From Pirellulaceae bacterium (GTDB lineage: Bacteria > Planctomycetota > Planctomycetia > Pirellulales > Pirellulaceae): a stretch of 64,000 nt of DNA. Made by a program: the position numbers and the translations under genes. A model generated the notes under the pieces. The model did not search any database. It was not told the origin of the DNA and was given only the letters and a program-made list of their open reading frames with translations. Shown here one piece after another: positions 47,371 to 55,710 of the stretch; positions within the stretch are counted from its first letter, which is position 1, and each line of letters opens with the position of its first letter. Location: positions 1,054,001-1,118,000 of the forward strand of contig JAGYIQ010000001.1 of NCBI GenBank assembly GCA_018402565.1, read 5' to 3'.

Positions 47371-47848
47371 GCATTTCGATTGCCGGTAACACGCCGTGTT
47401 TTTGTACGACTTCCTTGAAGCGGGCGGCCAATTCGCGAGCGAGTCTGGAAAAATCAACCAGCCCTCAAGCGTTTCGATTGCCGGTAACACGCCGTGTTTT
47501 TGTACGACTTCCTTAAGTTGGGCGGCCAATTCGCGAGCGAGTCTGGAAAAATCAACCAGCCCTCAAGCATTTCGATTGCCGGGAAAACGCCGTGTTTTTG
47601 TACGACTTCCTTGAGGCGTTCGGCCAGCTCGCGAGCGAGTCTGGAAAAATCAACCAGCCCTCAAGCATTTCGATTGCCGGGAAAACGCCGTGTTTTTGTA
47701 CGACTTCCTTGAGGCGTTCGGCCAATTCGCGAGCGAGTCTGGAAAAATCAACCAGCCCTCAAGCGTTTCGATTGCCGGTAACACGCCTTGTTCTCGGGCG
47801 ATTTCCTTGAAGCGGGTGGCCAGTTCATTAGTTGGTCTGGAGAAAGCA
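47367..47848. repeat. 98-bp tandem repeat array (about five units)
   Basis: Units start at 47367, 47465, 47563, 47661 and 47759, each TCAAGC(A/G)TTTCGATTGCCG and on to GGAAAAATCAACCAGCCC; the last is diverged and fades at about 47848. On the minus strand each unit can be read as 'RFKEVVQKHGVLPAIE', but 98 is not a multiple of three, so successive units fall into different frames. All three minus frames stay largely open. A minus-strand start at 47949 leads into the array, but the coding status is doubtful. Confidence 0.95.
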
Positions 47849-47977
47849 TCGAGCCCCGGGCAACAAGCACGATTTTTCGAATTTTCTCTTTGAGGATTCT
47901 CCCGCAGCCAGCGTCTAAACTGATGAGCTTCGATGATGGTGGTGTTCATCCGACCGTGGACTCAGATTGGCTAACGC

Positions 47978-48520
47978 ATGCTCAGTGACGAACAGTGGGA
48001 AACGAGCCTGCGTGCCCTGTTGCCCCAGGCGTTGTCACTGGCGGTTCGACTCTGCGGCAGCTTGCCCGCCGCCGAGGATGCTGTGCAAGACGGCCTGCTG
48101 CGGATCGTCCAAGGCAGAACCTCCTTTCGGGGCGATAGCCACCCGCGGACCTGGATGCTGCGCATTGTGCTCAACGCCTGTCGCGATTGGCAGCGGCGAC
48201 ACCTGCGACACTTGAACTGGGAGGCGGGCGGCGAGCAAGCGATTGCCCCCGAGCCCCGCGAGCGGGTTGACCTGCGCGAACGCTCACCGTCCGAGCAGCT
48301 GGAAACGGCCGAGACCCGCGTCCAGGTCCGGCTGGCGGTGGAACGGCTGCCCCAACGCCAACGCGAAGTCGTGCAACTGTTGATCTGGCAAGACCTACCG
48401 ACACACGAGGTCGCCGAACTGTTGGGCATGACGCCCCAAAATGTGTACGCCACCTTCCACGCGGCCAAGCAGCAACTCCGCCAACGGCTACCGCCCGATG
48501 CGCTGCCGTCCCACCAGTAA
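47978..48520 (+). CDS. ECF-type RNA polymerase sigma factor
   Basis: 180 residues, the normal size of an extracytoplasmic-function sigma factor. Region 2 spans about 15-85: 'LAVRLCGSLPAAEDAVQDGLLRIVQ' (core binding) and 'PRTWMLRIVLNACRDWQRRH' (-10 recognition). Region 4 spans about 115-172, with the helix-turn-helix 'LPTHEVAELLGMTPQNVYATFHAAKQQL'. It recruits RNA polymerase to a special set of promoters. The downstream gene codes for a single-pass membrane protein and may be its regulator. The promoter must lie in the 130 bp between the 98-bp array and the ATG. Confidence 0.93.
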   Translation: MLSDEQWETSLRALLPQALSLAVRLCGSLPAAEDAVQDGLLRIVQGRTSFRGDSHPRTWMLRIVLNACRDWQRRHLRHLNWEAGGEQAIAPEPRERVDLRERSPSEQLETAETRVQVRLAVERLPQRQREVVQLLIWQDLPTHEVAELLGMTPQNVYATFHAAKQQLRQRLPPDALPSHQ

Positions 48521-48601
48521 CCCGGCGACAACCGAAGCAACCCACGACAACCGAAGCCCCGAACAGCCCCGAAAAGTCCCAGCGACTGCGAGTGCACTAC
48601 C

Positions 48602-50116
48602 ATGAGCGAAACTGGCATCCCCGACAACACGGGCTCGTCCAACACCACGGGCTCGTCCAACAACACGGGCTCGTCCAACAACACGGGCTCGTCCGACAAC
48701 ATGGGCAGTCCCGATGACCTGCGCTGGCGCGAGCTGCTGCGAGCTGCCGATCCACTGGCAGAAACGTCACTGGCAGAAACGCCACTGGCAGAAAATGACC
48801 TCTGGGCGGCCGCACTCCAGCGACTCCAGGCCAGCGCGACTCATGAAGTTGAACTCAATTCGTTAAACAATATAACGAAACAAATAAAAAACCAGTATCA
48901 TGACGGCGCGACCCCGGCCACGCGGTTGGTCGACGGGCCTACAGGGGTTCGGAACGTGCAACGGACCCCGTGGCAGCCGAGGCTGCTCGTGGCACTGGCG
49001 GCCTCGCTCCTGGCCTTGGCCGGAGCAGCCTGGTGGTTCGCTGGACGCAGCGGCGACGAGGCCGGAAGGCTCGCCGAGCGTCCCGCGGGAGAACAGGTCG
49101 ACGATTCTCGCCCAGGTACGGAGAACCGGTCGCCCGCGGATCCAATCTCGGATCCGATCGGGTCATTGGCGCAATCACCGACCCCGGAAGCCGACCGCGA
49201 AGACGTCGCGACTGCTGCCAATCTGGCCAAACGCAAGGCAAAAATCCAGTCGGTCGAACAGTTGCTCAAGCTGCGCCCCAGTCAATTGGCGGCTGTGCAG
49301 CGGCAGCTGGATGTCGCTGCATTGGATCAAGAACTGCGAGTCTGGCTGCAGCAGTGGGACGCCGCGACGCCGGCCGATCGAGCCGCGCTCGAGGGGCAAT
49401 GGGTGACCAACCGCGGGTTCTGGGTCGGCTGGACGCTGCAGGGACTGCGTGAGTGGACCCAGCCGGAGGCGCTGCGAGCCGGTATCGAGGTGCTGAGCCT
49501 GGAGTTCGGACCGCGATCCGCCGAAGCCCTGGCGTTTTGCTGGCAACGACCGGCCACACGAGCTTTGGCGCGACCGGTCCTGTTGCCGCGGGCCGATGAG
49601 TCGCAATTGGCCCAGTGGCTCTGGGCAGCGGAAGAGGCGGAGGACCTGCAAGCGTTGGTGACCGAGTTGGCTCAGCGGCCCGGCCCGATCGCCACACAAA
49701 CCCTGGCGAAGTTGGCAGCCGAGCCCGGTTGTCAGCCCGTCTTGCGGCAAGCGGATCGGCAGTGGTCGCCCCAACATTTGCAACGGGCGCTGGCCGACTT
49801 GGGCTCGCCTCAGCCCCAAACCCAGTTCCACGCGGCGATGCTGCTGACAGTCTTGCCACCCGCCCAGGTCGAACGTGAGCTGCAGCAGAAGATCCAGCTC
49901 GGGCAACAAGTCTTGCCGGCCCTGGCGGTGCTGTTGCTCAACTTCGACGAGCAGATACCGTCTCGAGCCCAGCCGCTGTTTCAATCCATCACGGTCGCGG
50001 CAGCCTTACCGTCCGCTCGACAACGAGCGCAAAAATGGCTGCGACAACAGATCTCCGAGACTCCCGATTCCCACTCCCTCCGAAAGGTGTGCCAACAATG
50101 CGTTACCGCAACTTAG
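48602..50116 (+). CDS. Single-pass membrane protein, possible partner of the ECF sigma factor
   Basis: 504 residues. The first 35 residues are a low-complexity run of 'NTGSSN' units encoded by four 18-nt repeats. A short cytoplasmic part (to about 120) is followed by one membrane helix ('LLVALAASLLALAGAAWWFAG', about 127-147) and a long helical extracytoplasmic part. This layout and the place 81 bp after the sigma gene are those of membrane-bound anti-sigma factors, but no zinc anti-sigma motif (HxxxCxxC) is seen, so the role is inferred from position. The last 19 nt overlap the next gene. Confidence 0.68.
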   Translation: MSETGIPDNTGSSNTTGSSNNTGSSNNTGSSDNMGSPDDLRWRELLRAADPLAETSLAETPLAENDLWAAALQRLQASATHEVELNSLNNITKQIKNQYHDGATPATRLVDGPTGVRNVQRTPWQPRLLVALAASLLALAGAAWWFAGRSGDEAGRLAERPAGEQVDDSRPGTENRSPADPISDPIGSLAQSPTPEADREDVATAANLAKRKAKIQSVEQLLKLRPSQLAAVQRQLDVAALDQELRVWLQQWDAATPADRAALEGQWVTNRGFWVGWTLQGLREWTQPEALRAGIEVLSLEFGPRSAEALAFCWQRPATRALARPVLLPRADESQLAQWLWAAEEAEDLQALVTELAQRPGPIATQTLAKLAAEPGCQPVLRQADRQWSPQHLQRALADLGSPQPQTQFHAAMLLTVLPPAQVERELQQKIQLGQQVLPALAVLLLNFDEQIPSRAQPLFQSITVAAALPSARQRAQKWLRQQISETPDSHSLRKVCQQCVTAT

Positions 50117-51243
50117 TGCTCATCGGCAGCTGGTGCTGCCTGTTATCGACCCTGTCGCTCGGTCGCCCGAATCTTGAATCGCTCCGCGCTCAAGAGGACG
50201 ACGAGGAGCCAGTCCAAGTCGTCAAGATCTACTCCGTGGCCGACCTGTGCGGCCGTGATGTGACCTTCGCGGATCCCGGCGTCCAGTCCCCGGGGACCGG
50301 CTTGCTGGACCCGGCCAAAGCCAGCGGCGGCACGGGTGCTGGCATGGGCGGCGGCATGGGGGGCATGGGCGGCATGGGTGGCGGCTCGGGGGAAGGCATG
50401 GGCGGCATGGGGGGCATGGGGGGCGGCGGCATGTTTGCCGTCCCCGCCACGCCACCCCAGATGAGCATGGGCATGGGCGGCTGGAACTGGCCCACTGATT
50501 CGTCCCGAAATGGCGTCGACCTGTACCCATTAATTGAGCTGCTGGAGCAGGTCATTCAACGCGAGGATTTTGATGCGGGACAGTTGCTCGCTTACCAAGG
50601 GCAATTGGTCGCTCGGCAGACCGAGGAATGCCACGCCGAGATTGCTGCCTTTTTGTCGCAATTGCGTTCGGCGTTAGCGCAAGAAGAGGTGATCCAGATC
50701 CAATGGGCAGCATTGGCCTTGGATGCGGCGGCGATGCAACAGCTACTACCCAACGACGACCAGACAGTCTGGCAGCGCTGGATCGATGAACGAGCGGTGG
50801 CTTTTGGGACTTTATCGGCCTTAAATGGTTATCGAGTATTTTCGTCCTCCGGTGAACATCGCAACTTGGTGATCGGTGTAACGCCGGTTGTCGGCAGCTT
50901 CCAGGACGGCCTGCCCGGTGGTCGCGGCGGCAGCAGCACCGGCTACCAACCGCAAGTGGTCAAGCCGATCTTGGGCTGGTTGGCTGAAGTGCGCCCGGTG
51001 ATCTCGGCCGACCCCACCCAGCCCGGTCTGTTGCATGTGGGCATCAGTCAGATTGCCGCCGACCCCACGCCTCAGGTGCCGGTGGTGGGAGCCCCGGACC
51101 GCGGTGACCTGCGGACCTTCCAGGCAGTGGGCAGCGTGAAAGTGAAAGCCGACACTTGGACCGTGCTGGGGGGGCTTGCCGCCTTGCCGGCCGAAAACGA
51201 CACGGCGCCCAAGCACGTGATTCTGATCCGTTGGAGCCGCTGA
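50098..51243 (+). CDS. Exported Gly/Met-rich protein of unknown function
   Basis: 381 residues from the ATG at 50098 (AAAGGTG upstream), overlapping the end of the previous gene by 19 bp, so translation is probably coupled. A signal peptide ('LVLIGSWCCLLSTLSLG') is followed by a tract of 'GGMGGM' units (about 80-125) and a C-terminal globular part. The segment 'LSQLRSALAQEEVIQIQWAALALDAAAMQQL' and the end 'TWTVLGGLAAL...KHVILIRWSR' faintly resemble secretin-type beta regions, but the match is not strong. Third gene of the sigma-factor operon and therefore likely part of the same envelope response. Confidence 0.68.
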   Translation: MRYRNLVLIGSWCCLLSTLSLGRPNLESLRAQEDDEEPVQVVKIYSVADLCGRDVTFADPGVQSPGTGLLDPAKASGGTGAGMGGGMGGMGGMGGGSGEGMGGMGGMGGGGMFAVPATPPQMSMGMGGWNWPTDSSRNGVDLYPLIELLEQVIQREDFDAGQLLAYQGQLVARQTEECHAEIAAFLSQLRSALAQEEVIQIQWAALALDAAAMQQLLPNDDQTVWQRWIDERAVAFGTLSALNGYRVFSSSGEHRNLVIGVTPVVGSFQDGLPGGRGGSSTGYQPQVVKPILGWLAEVRPVISADPTQPGLLHVGISQIAADPTPQVPVVGAPDRGDLRTFQAVGSVKVKADTWTVLGGLAALPAENDTAPKHVILIRWSR

Positions 51244-51437
51244 TCCGCTACCGAGCGAGAGTATCGATCGATAGAATAAGGCTGGGTCTCGGAGTGATGT
51301 CGCCCACCGAGCGAATGACGACGGGATCCGAGAATCTTCCACTCCCCGGTTTTGCGTCTGGGTTGCCAATGGCAACTTCGGACGCGGAAACGGGGTGTGT
51401 TCGTTGACGCTCTTCGCTTACCGAGAACATACCGCCT

Positions 51438-52466
51438 ATGAACGCCCCGTTTTCACGTGCCTTGACGCCCGAGGATCGAGTCGTGGTCCTGGGCGATTCG
51501 CTGGCGATGTCCGGCAATCGCCCCTACGGTTTTCTGACGCTGCTCCGCGACGCCGAATCTTGCGAGGACTTGACCTGGTGGGCCGTCGGTCGCAGCGGCG
51601 ATCGCTGGGACACAGCACTGGCCCGGTTCGAAACGGAGGTCCGCCCGCTGCGTCCCACGGTCTTGTTGGTGATGTTGGGGCTCAACGACATCTGGCAACA
51701 GGCCCGCGGCCAAGTTTGGGAAGTCGCGCGCACGCGGCAAGCGGTGCAGGATCTGGCCACCGCCTATTTTCATAATGTGCCCGCGGGGGATTTGGTGTTT
51801 TGCTCGCCGCTGTTGATCGGCGAGAAATTCGACGGCAGCAACTCATTGGACCGCGACCTGTCGGCCATGACCGACATGCTCAGCGAAGCGGTGCAGGAGT
51901 GGAACGGGGGCTCGGCCGCTGGTGGCGGTGCCGCTGGGGGAGCGGAGTCGACGGGATCGCGCCGCGTGCACTTTCTCAATCTCCGCAAGTTGGCCTTGGA
52001 GTACCTGCAGGTCCACAACCCGGCCCAGAAGCCGCATTCGGTTTTGACCGTCGATGGCATCCAGTTGAATAAAGTGGGCCAGCAGTTTATCGCCCAGCAA
52101 CTGGCGGATTACTTCCAGTTGCAACTGCCTGCCCCGGCCTCCGATGCGTTGCGGCACGTGGTCTTTTTGCAGTTCAAGCCCGAAGCCGGACCCGCGCAAA
52201 CTCGCGAGGTTCTCACCGCGTTTCAAGCCTTGGGCCGTCGGATTGAAGTGGTGGCGGCGATCGAGAGCGGCACGAACAACAGCCCCGAGGGGTTAGCCGA
52301 TGGCTTTACTCACGCCTTCACGCTGACTTTCCGCAGCACGGCCGATCGTGACACGTACTTGAATCATCCGATCCATCAAGCCTTTGTCCAACTGGCCCTG
52401 CCCGCCCTCCAACGCGTCTGCGTCTTGGACTACTGGGCACAAGTCCATCCGACCACTGCCAAATAA
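51438..52466 (+). CDS. SGNH/GDSL hydrolase-like protein fused to a Dabb domain
   Basis: 342 residues. Residues about 12-230 fit the SGNH/GDSL esterase fold: block I 'VLGDSLAMSG' with S21, the Gly of 'AVGRSGD' as block II, and block III 'GLNDIW' with N83. The block V motif, normally DxxH, reads D206-G-I-Q209, so the catalytic His is replaced by Gln. Residues about 238-335 form a stress-responsive alpha/beta-barrel (Dabb) domain ('LRHVVFLQFKP', 'HAFTLTFRSTADRDTYLNHPIHQAF'). There is no signal peptide. The fusion and the lost His suggest a binding or altered role rather than ordinary esterase action. Confidence 0.83.
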   Translation: MNAPFSRALTPEDRVVVLGDSLAMSGNRPYGFLTLLRDAESCEDLTWWAVGRSGDRWDTALARFETEVRPLRPTVLLVMLGLNDIWQQARGQVWEVARTRQAVQDLATAYFHNVPAGDLVFCSPLLIGEKFDGSNSLDRDLSAMTDMLSEAVQEWNGGSAAGGGAAGGAESTGSRRVHFLNLRKLALEYLQVHNPAQKPHSVLTVDGIQLNKVGQQFIAQQLADYFQLQLPAPASDALRHVVFLQFKPEAGPAQTREVLTAFQALGRRIEVVAAIESGTNNSPEGLADGFTHAFTLTFRSTADRDTYLNHPIHQAFVQLALPALQRVCVLDYWAQVHPTTAK

Positions 52467-52483
52467 GCCAGCAGTCGACGTTC

Positions 52484-53190
52484 GTTAGCACCCGGTTTGT
52501 AACCGTTCACGCCCCGTAGGGTGTCGTGGAGCAAGTCGGGCTAACTAGATGATGGTTTGTGTAAAGTAACGACTGGTCAATTCCACAGGTTTGCACCATG
52601 TACGCTCCGACTTGCGGAACGCACCAGCCCCTAGAATCACCTCCCAACCGTGAACGGTTACCTCGGTTTTCTGCCGAATCAGCCATTGGTCGAAGTGCGT
52701 TAGCACCCGGTTTGTAACCGTTCACGCCCCGTAGGGTGTCGTGGAGCAAGTCGGGCTAACTAGATGATCGTTTGTGTAAAGAAACGACTGGTCAATTCCA
52801 CAGGTTTGCACCATGCACGATCCGACTTGCGGAACGCACCAGCCCCTAGAATCACCTCCCAACCGTGAACGGTTACCTCGGTTTTCTGCCGAATCAGCCA
52901 TTGGCCAGTGTGCACTAGCACCCGGTTTGTGACCTTTCACGCCCCGTAGGGTGTCGTGGAGCAAGTCGGGCTAACTAGATGATCGTTTGTGTAAAGAAAC
53001 GACTGATCAATTCAACAGGTTTGCACCATGCACGATCCGACTTGCGGAACGCACCAGCCCCTAGAATCACCTCGCAACCGTGAACGGTTACCTCGGTTTT
53101 CTGCCGAATCAGCCATTGGCCAGTGTGCACTAGCACCCGGTTTGTGACCTTTCACGCCCCGCACGATGGCGTGTAGCAAGTCGGGCTAAC
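52484..53190. repeat. 215-bp tandem array of a terminal-inverted-repeat element
   Basis: Three and a third copies, starting at about 52499, 52714, 52929 and 53144. Each unit holds a 163-bp element plus a 52-bp spacer (CCTCGGTTTTCTGCCGAATC...). In units one and two the element is bounded by perfect 13-bp inverted repeats, GTAACCGTTCACG and CGTGAACGGTTAC; in unit three the left end has decayed to GTGACCTTTCACG. Weak open frames in the array are antisense artefacts. Related single copies are at 29451 and 44185. Confidence 0.95.
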
Positions 53191-53294
53191 CTCCGACACT
53201 GCGTGCATTCATTTCGGTCCTTGATGGTTTATACTGGGTTGGTGCTTTGTCACCGTTTAATTTTGGGATCGGTTTGGTAAAGGGGTCAGGAGTT
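53191..53294. other. Non-coding stretch with short repeats
   Basis: No gene is seen. An inverted GTGCTTTGTCAC lies at 53242-53253, and AAAGGGGTCAGG occurs at 53279-53290 and again at 53299, the second inside the adjacent inverted repeat. Confidence 0.5.
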
Positions 53295-53371
53295 TGGCAA
53301 AGGGGTCAGGCGTCAATTGTGCGCAGCACCTGTAGGGCCGTTCCGGCAATTGACGCCTGACCCCTTTGCCA
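53295..53371. repeat. Perfect 25-bp inverted repeat (hairpin element)
   Basis: TGGCAAAGGGGTCAGGCGTC at the left arm is followed by AATTG, and the exact reverse complement forms the right arm, ending in GCCA at 53371, with a 27-nt loop between. The arms pair over 25 bp without a mismatch. There is no T-run after it, so it is a mobile or structural element rather than a terminator. Confidence 0.93.
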
Positions 53372-53444
53372 CACCCCAAGTTTTGGCTGTGACAAAGCAC
53401 TCGGGGCAAATTCCAGCGAATTTCGACGTGACGATGAGGCGGTT

Positions 53445-54077
53445 ATGAATATCGCATTGGCAACCACTTGGGCGGATCGGCTGTACGATCTGGGCAATGT
53501 CCCCGCGTCCCGCATCCGGATGGAACCGGCGCCCGGCACGGCGACGATGGAAGATGTCACGCGACTCCACGACACCGAATGACGCTTGTACAAATTGGTC
53601 GATGGAACGTTGGTAGAGAAAGCGATCGGTTGGCAAGAATCGCTCCTGGCGGGGATCCTGTTGCAGTGGTTGCATGTCTACCTTGACGATAATCCCCTGG
53701 GGTTGGCCACGGGAGCGGACGGAATGACGCGGCTGTTTGGCGATACGGTGCGTGGGCCCGATGTGGCCTTTGTGGCTTGGCAGCGCCTGCCCCAGGGCCA
53801 GATCCCGCGGGCCCCGATCCCGGACTTGGTGCCCAACTTTGTCGTCGAGGTGCTCAGCCCCAGCAACACGTATGCGGAGATGTCCCGCAAGCGGCGCGAG
53901 TATTTCCAGGCCGGCGTCCAGCTGCTTTGGATGGTCGATCACCGCAGTCGCACCGTCACCGTCTTTCGCTCGGCACTGGACGCCACAGTCTGTTCCGACG
54001 ACCGTGTCATTGATGGAGGCGACGTTTTACCCGGCTAGCAAGTCAATGTCGCTGAACTTTTTAGTCGGTTAGATCCA
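53445..54077 (+). pseudogene. Uma2-family (PD-(D/E)XK-like) pseudogene with two in-frame stops
   Basis: Read through, the frame gives a complete Uma2-family protein of about 210 residues: 'ATMEDVTRLHDTE' + stop + 'RLYKLVDGTLVEKAIGWQES', then 'VRGPDVAFVAWQRLP', 'PNFVVEVLSPSNTYAEMSRKRREYFQAGVQLLWMVD' with the nuclease-fold residues D, E and Q in place. A TGA at 53580-53582 replaces a residue in the N-terminal block, and a TAG at 54036-54038 breaks the C-terminal 'LPG.QVNVAELF' block. Two independent stops point to a dead gene. Such genes are numerous in planctomycetes and often sit in repeat-rich zones, as here. Confidence 0.85.
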
Positions 54078-54134
54078 CCCGGAGCAACGCCCGACCCCAT
54101 GAACGGCGCGGCGCACGCGGCCGATGATCCCTTG
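54078..54134. other. Short gap before the 53-bp array
   Basis: Nothing recognised. Confidence 0.4.
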
Positions 54135-54632
54135 GCAACGCCATCCACCGGAGTGAGCGGCAAGGCGCTAGCCGCCGGTCTACCCTAGCAACGCCATCCA
54201 CCGGAGTCAGCGGCAGGCGCTTAGCCGCCGGTCTACCCTAGCAACGCCATCCACCGGAGTCAGCGGCAAGGCGCAGCCGCCGGTCTACCCTAACACCGCT
54301 ATCCACTGCGCTAACGCCATCCACCGGAGTGAGCGGCAAGGCGCTAGCCGCCGGTCTACCCCTAGCAACGCCATCCACCGGAGTGAGCGGCAAGGCGCTA
54401 GCCGCCGGTCTACCCTAGCAACGCCATCCACCGGAGTGAGCGGCAAGGCGCGCAGCCGCCGGTCTACCCTAGCAACGCCATCCACCGGAGTGAGCGGCAG
54501 GCGCTAGCCGCCGGTCTACCCTAGCAACGCCATCCACCGGAGTGAGCGGCAAGGCGCTAGCCGCCGGTCTACCCTAGCAACGCCATCCACCGGAATCAGC
54601 AACCAAGCGCCAGCCGGCGATCTAGCCTATCA
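54135..54632. repeat. 53-bp REP-like array (left of Y1 transposase)
   Basis: About nine copies of a 53-bp unit starting GCAACGCCATCCACCGGAG and holding the palindromic core GGCAAGGCGCTAGCCGCCGG, some with small insertions or deletions. The reverse complement of the core appears on the other side of the transposase remnant at about 55630-55660 and in a degenerate copy at about 54785-54815. No coding capacity. Confidence 0.93.
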
Positions 54633-54836
54633 CCGCGTTCCACTATGCAAAAACATGGTTCGCCACGTCTCGGTTAAAAAACATAACTCTACCGAGCCGC
54701 CTCGTTGCGCTGAAACATCAGCGCCAGGCTGGCGTCGTGCGTCTTCCCGCTCACGGGGTCGTGCGGTAACCAAGGGATCACAGGCGGCTATCGCCTTGCC
54801 GCTCACGTGGACGACGGGCCGGCGGCGATTGGCGAC

Positions 54837-55293
54837 TTAGCGTTCGCGGTCCATTCGATCTTGTCCTTCAACGATGTAAAGGACGACGTGTTCGAGATCC
54901 TCGCCGGTGTCGATGAGCTCGATGTCTCCGCCTTTGGTCCACACCTTTTCGTTGGTGATGGCATTCGGTAACCCACGCAATGCCGTGGTGCCATTTGCCT
55001 TGAATTGGTCGCGAACACGCTTGGGAGGACCGGTCGCCGTCACCGCTACGTGAACGTGATTTGAGCGGGCAGATACCGCATGCAGTTTCCAACCGCGAAT
55101 TTTTGCGTGGGTACGAATCGACTCTTCAACCGCTTCACGTTGCGTGAGATTTAGTCGAACCGGCTCTTCTGTCATTCGGTCTCGGCACCAATCCTCCAGT
55201 CGCGGTTGCGGTTGTTGTTGACCTTTTTCCATTTTCGCCAGCCGCGAGAATCGCCGGGAGCCAACTGCCGTAGGTTGTCCAGGTGATAAACAA
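54837..55293 (-). pseudogene. Decayed REP-associated Y1 (IS200/RAYT-like) transposase
   Basis: Three pieces in three frames join to one protein: 'LFITWTTYGSWLP' (start TTG at about 55293), 'GDSRGWRKWKK' and 'GQQQPQPRLEDWCRDRM...'. Two single-base deletions, near 55252 and in the A-run near 55229, explain the frames. The catalytic His pair 'SNHVHVAV' and a Tyr in 'VVLYIVEGQD' near the C-terminus are still present, as in HUH Y1 transposases of the REP-associated type, which cut single-stranded DNA at palindromic REP sequences. Palindrome-containing arrays flank it on both sides. The gene is taken as inactive unless the deletions are sequencing errors. Confidence 0.78.
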
Positions 55294-55320
55294 CGTGATG
55301 ACGTCTCTCCGTTCGGGTCC

Positions 55321-55710
55321 ACCGGCGGCGTGCGCCGAGCCGGTCACGGGGTCGGGCGGTAACAAGGGATCACCGGCCGCGTGCGCCGAGCCGGTCACGG
55401 GGTCAGGCGGTAACAAGGGATCACCGGCCGCGTGCGCCGAGCCGGTCACGGGGTCGGGCGGTAACAAGGGATCACCGGCCGCGTGCGCCGAGCCGGTCAC
55501 GGGGTCGGGCGGTAACAAGGGATCACCGGCGGCGTGCGCCGGAGCCGGTCACGGGGTCGGGCGGTAACACGGGTTCACCGGCGGCTAGCGCCTGCCGGTC
55601 ACGGGGTCGGGCGGTAACACTGGGTTCACCGGCGGCTAGCGCCTTGCCGCTCACCCCGGTGGAAAGCGTTGCCAAGGGATCACCGGCCGCGTGCGCCCAC
55701 GCCGTTCACG
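55321..55710. repeat. 51-bp REP-like array (right of Y1 transposase)
   Basis: About seven copies of a 51-bp unit, GTGCGCCGAGCCGGTCACGG and on to AACAAGGGATCACCGGCCGC; the first five are almost identical, later ones diverge. Because 51 is a multiple of three, an apparent protein with 17-residue repeats can be read, but this is an artefact of the repeat. Unit orientation is opposite to that of the left array, as judged by the common palindromic core. Confidence 0.93.

Noticed and set aside
47166..47848. CRISPR array
   Set aside because: The repeats are contiguous without unique spacers, the 98-bp unit is too long, and no cas gene is near.
47650..47949. A minus-strand gene starting at 47949 and running into the 98-bp array
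   Set aside because: The first 50 codons look possible, but the frame is soon lost into repeats of a period that shifts frame, no ribosome site is clear, and its end is an artefact of the repeat.
52507..52964. Small minus-strand proteins of 80 residues, repeated
   Set aside because: They are translations of the 215-bp array units and change with each decay of the repeat.
53580..53582. Selenocysteine codon in the Uma2-like gene
   Set aside because: The family is not redox-active, the position is not catalytic, and a second in-frame stop (TAG) shows decay.
55135..55567. A protein made of 17-residue repeats, readable on both strands
   Set aside because: This is the translation of the 51-bp REP-like array, whose period is a multiple of three.
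54135..55710. CRISPR arrays
   Set aside because: Units are contiguous 51-53-bp repeats with palindromic cores, typical of REP sequences; there are no variable spacers.
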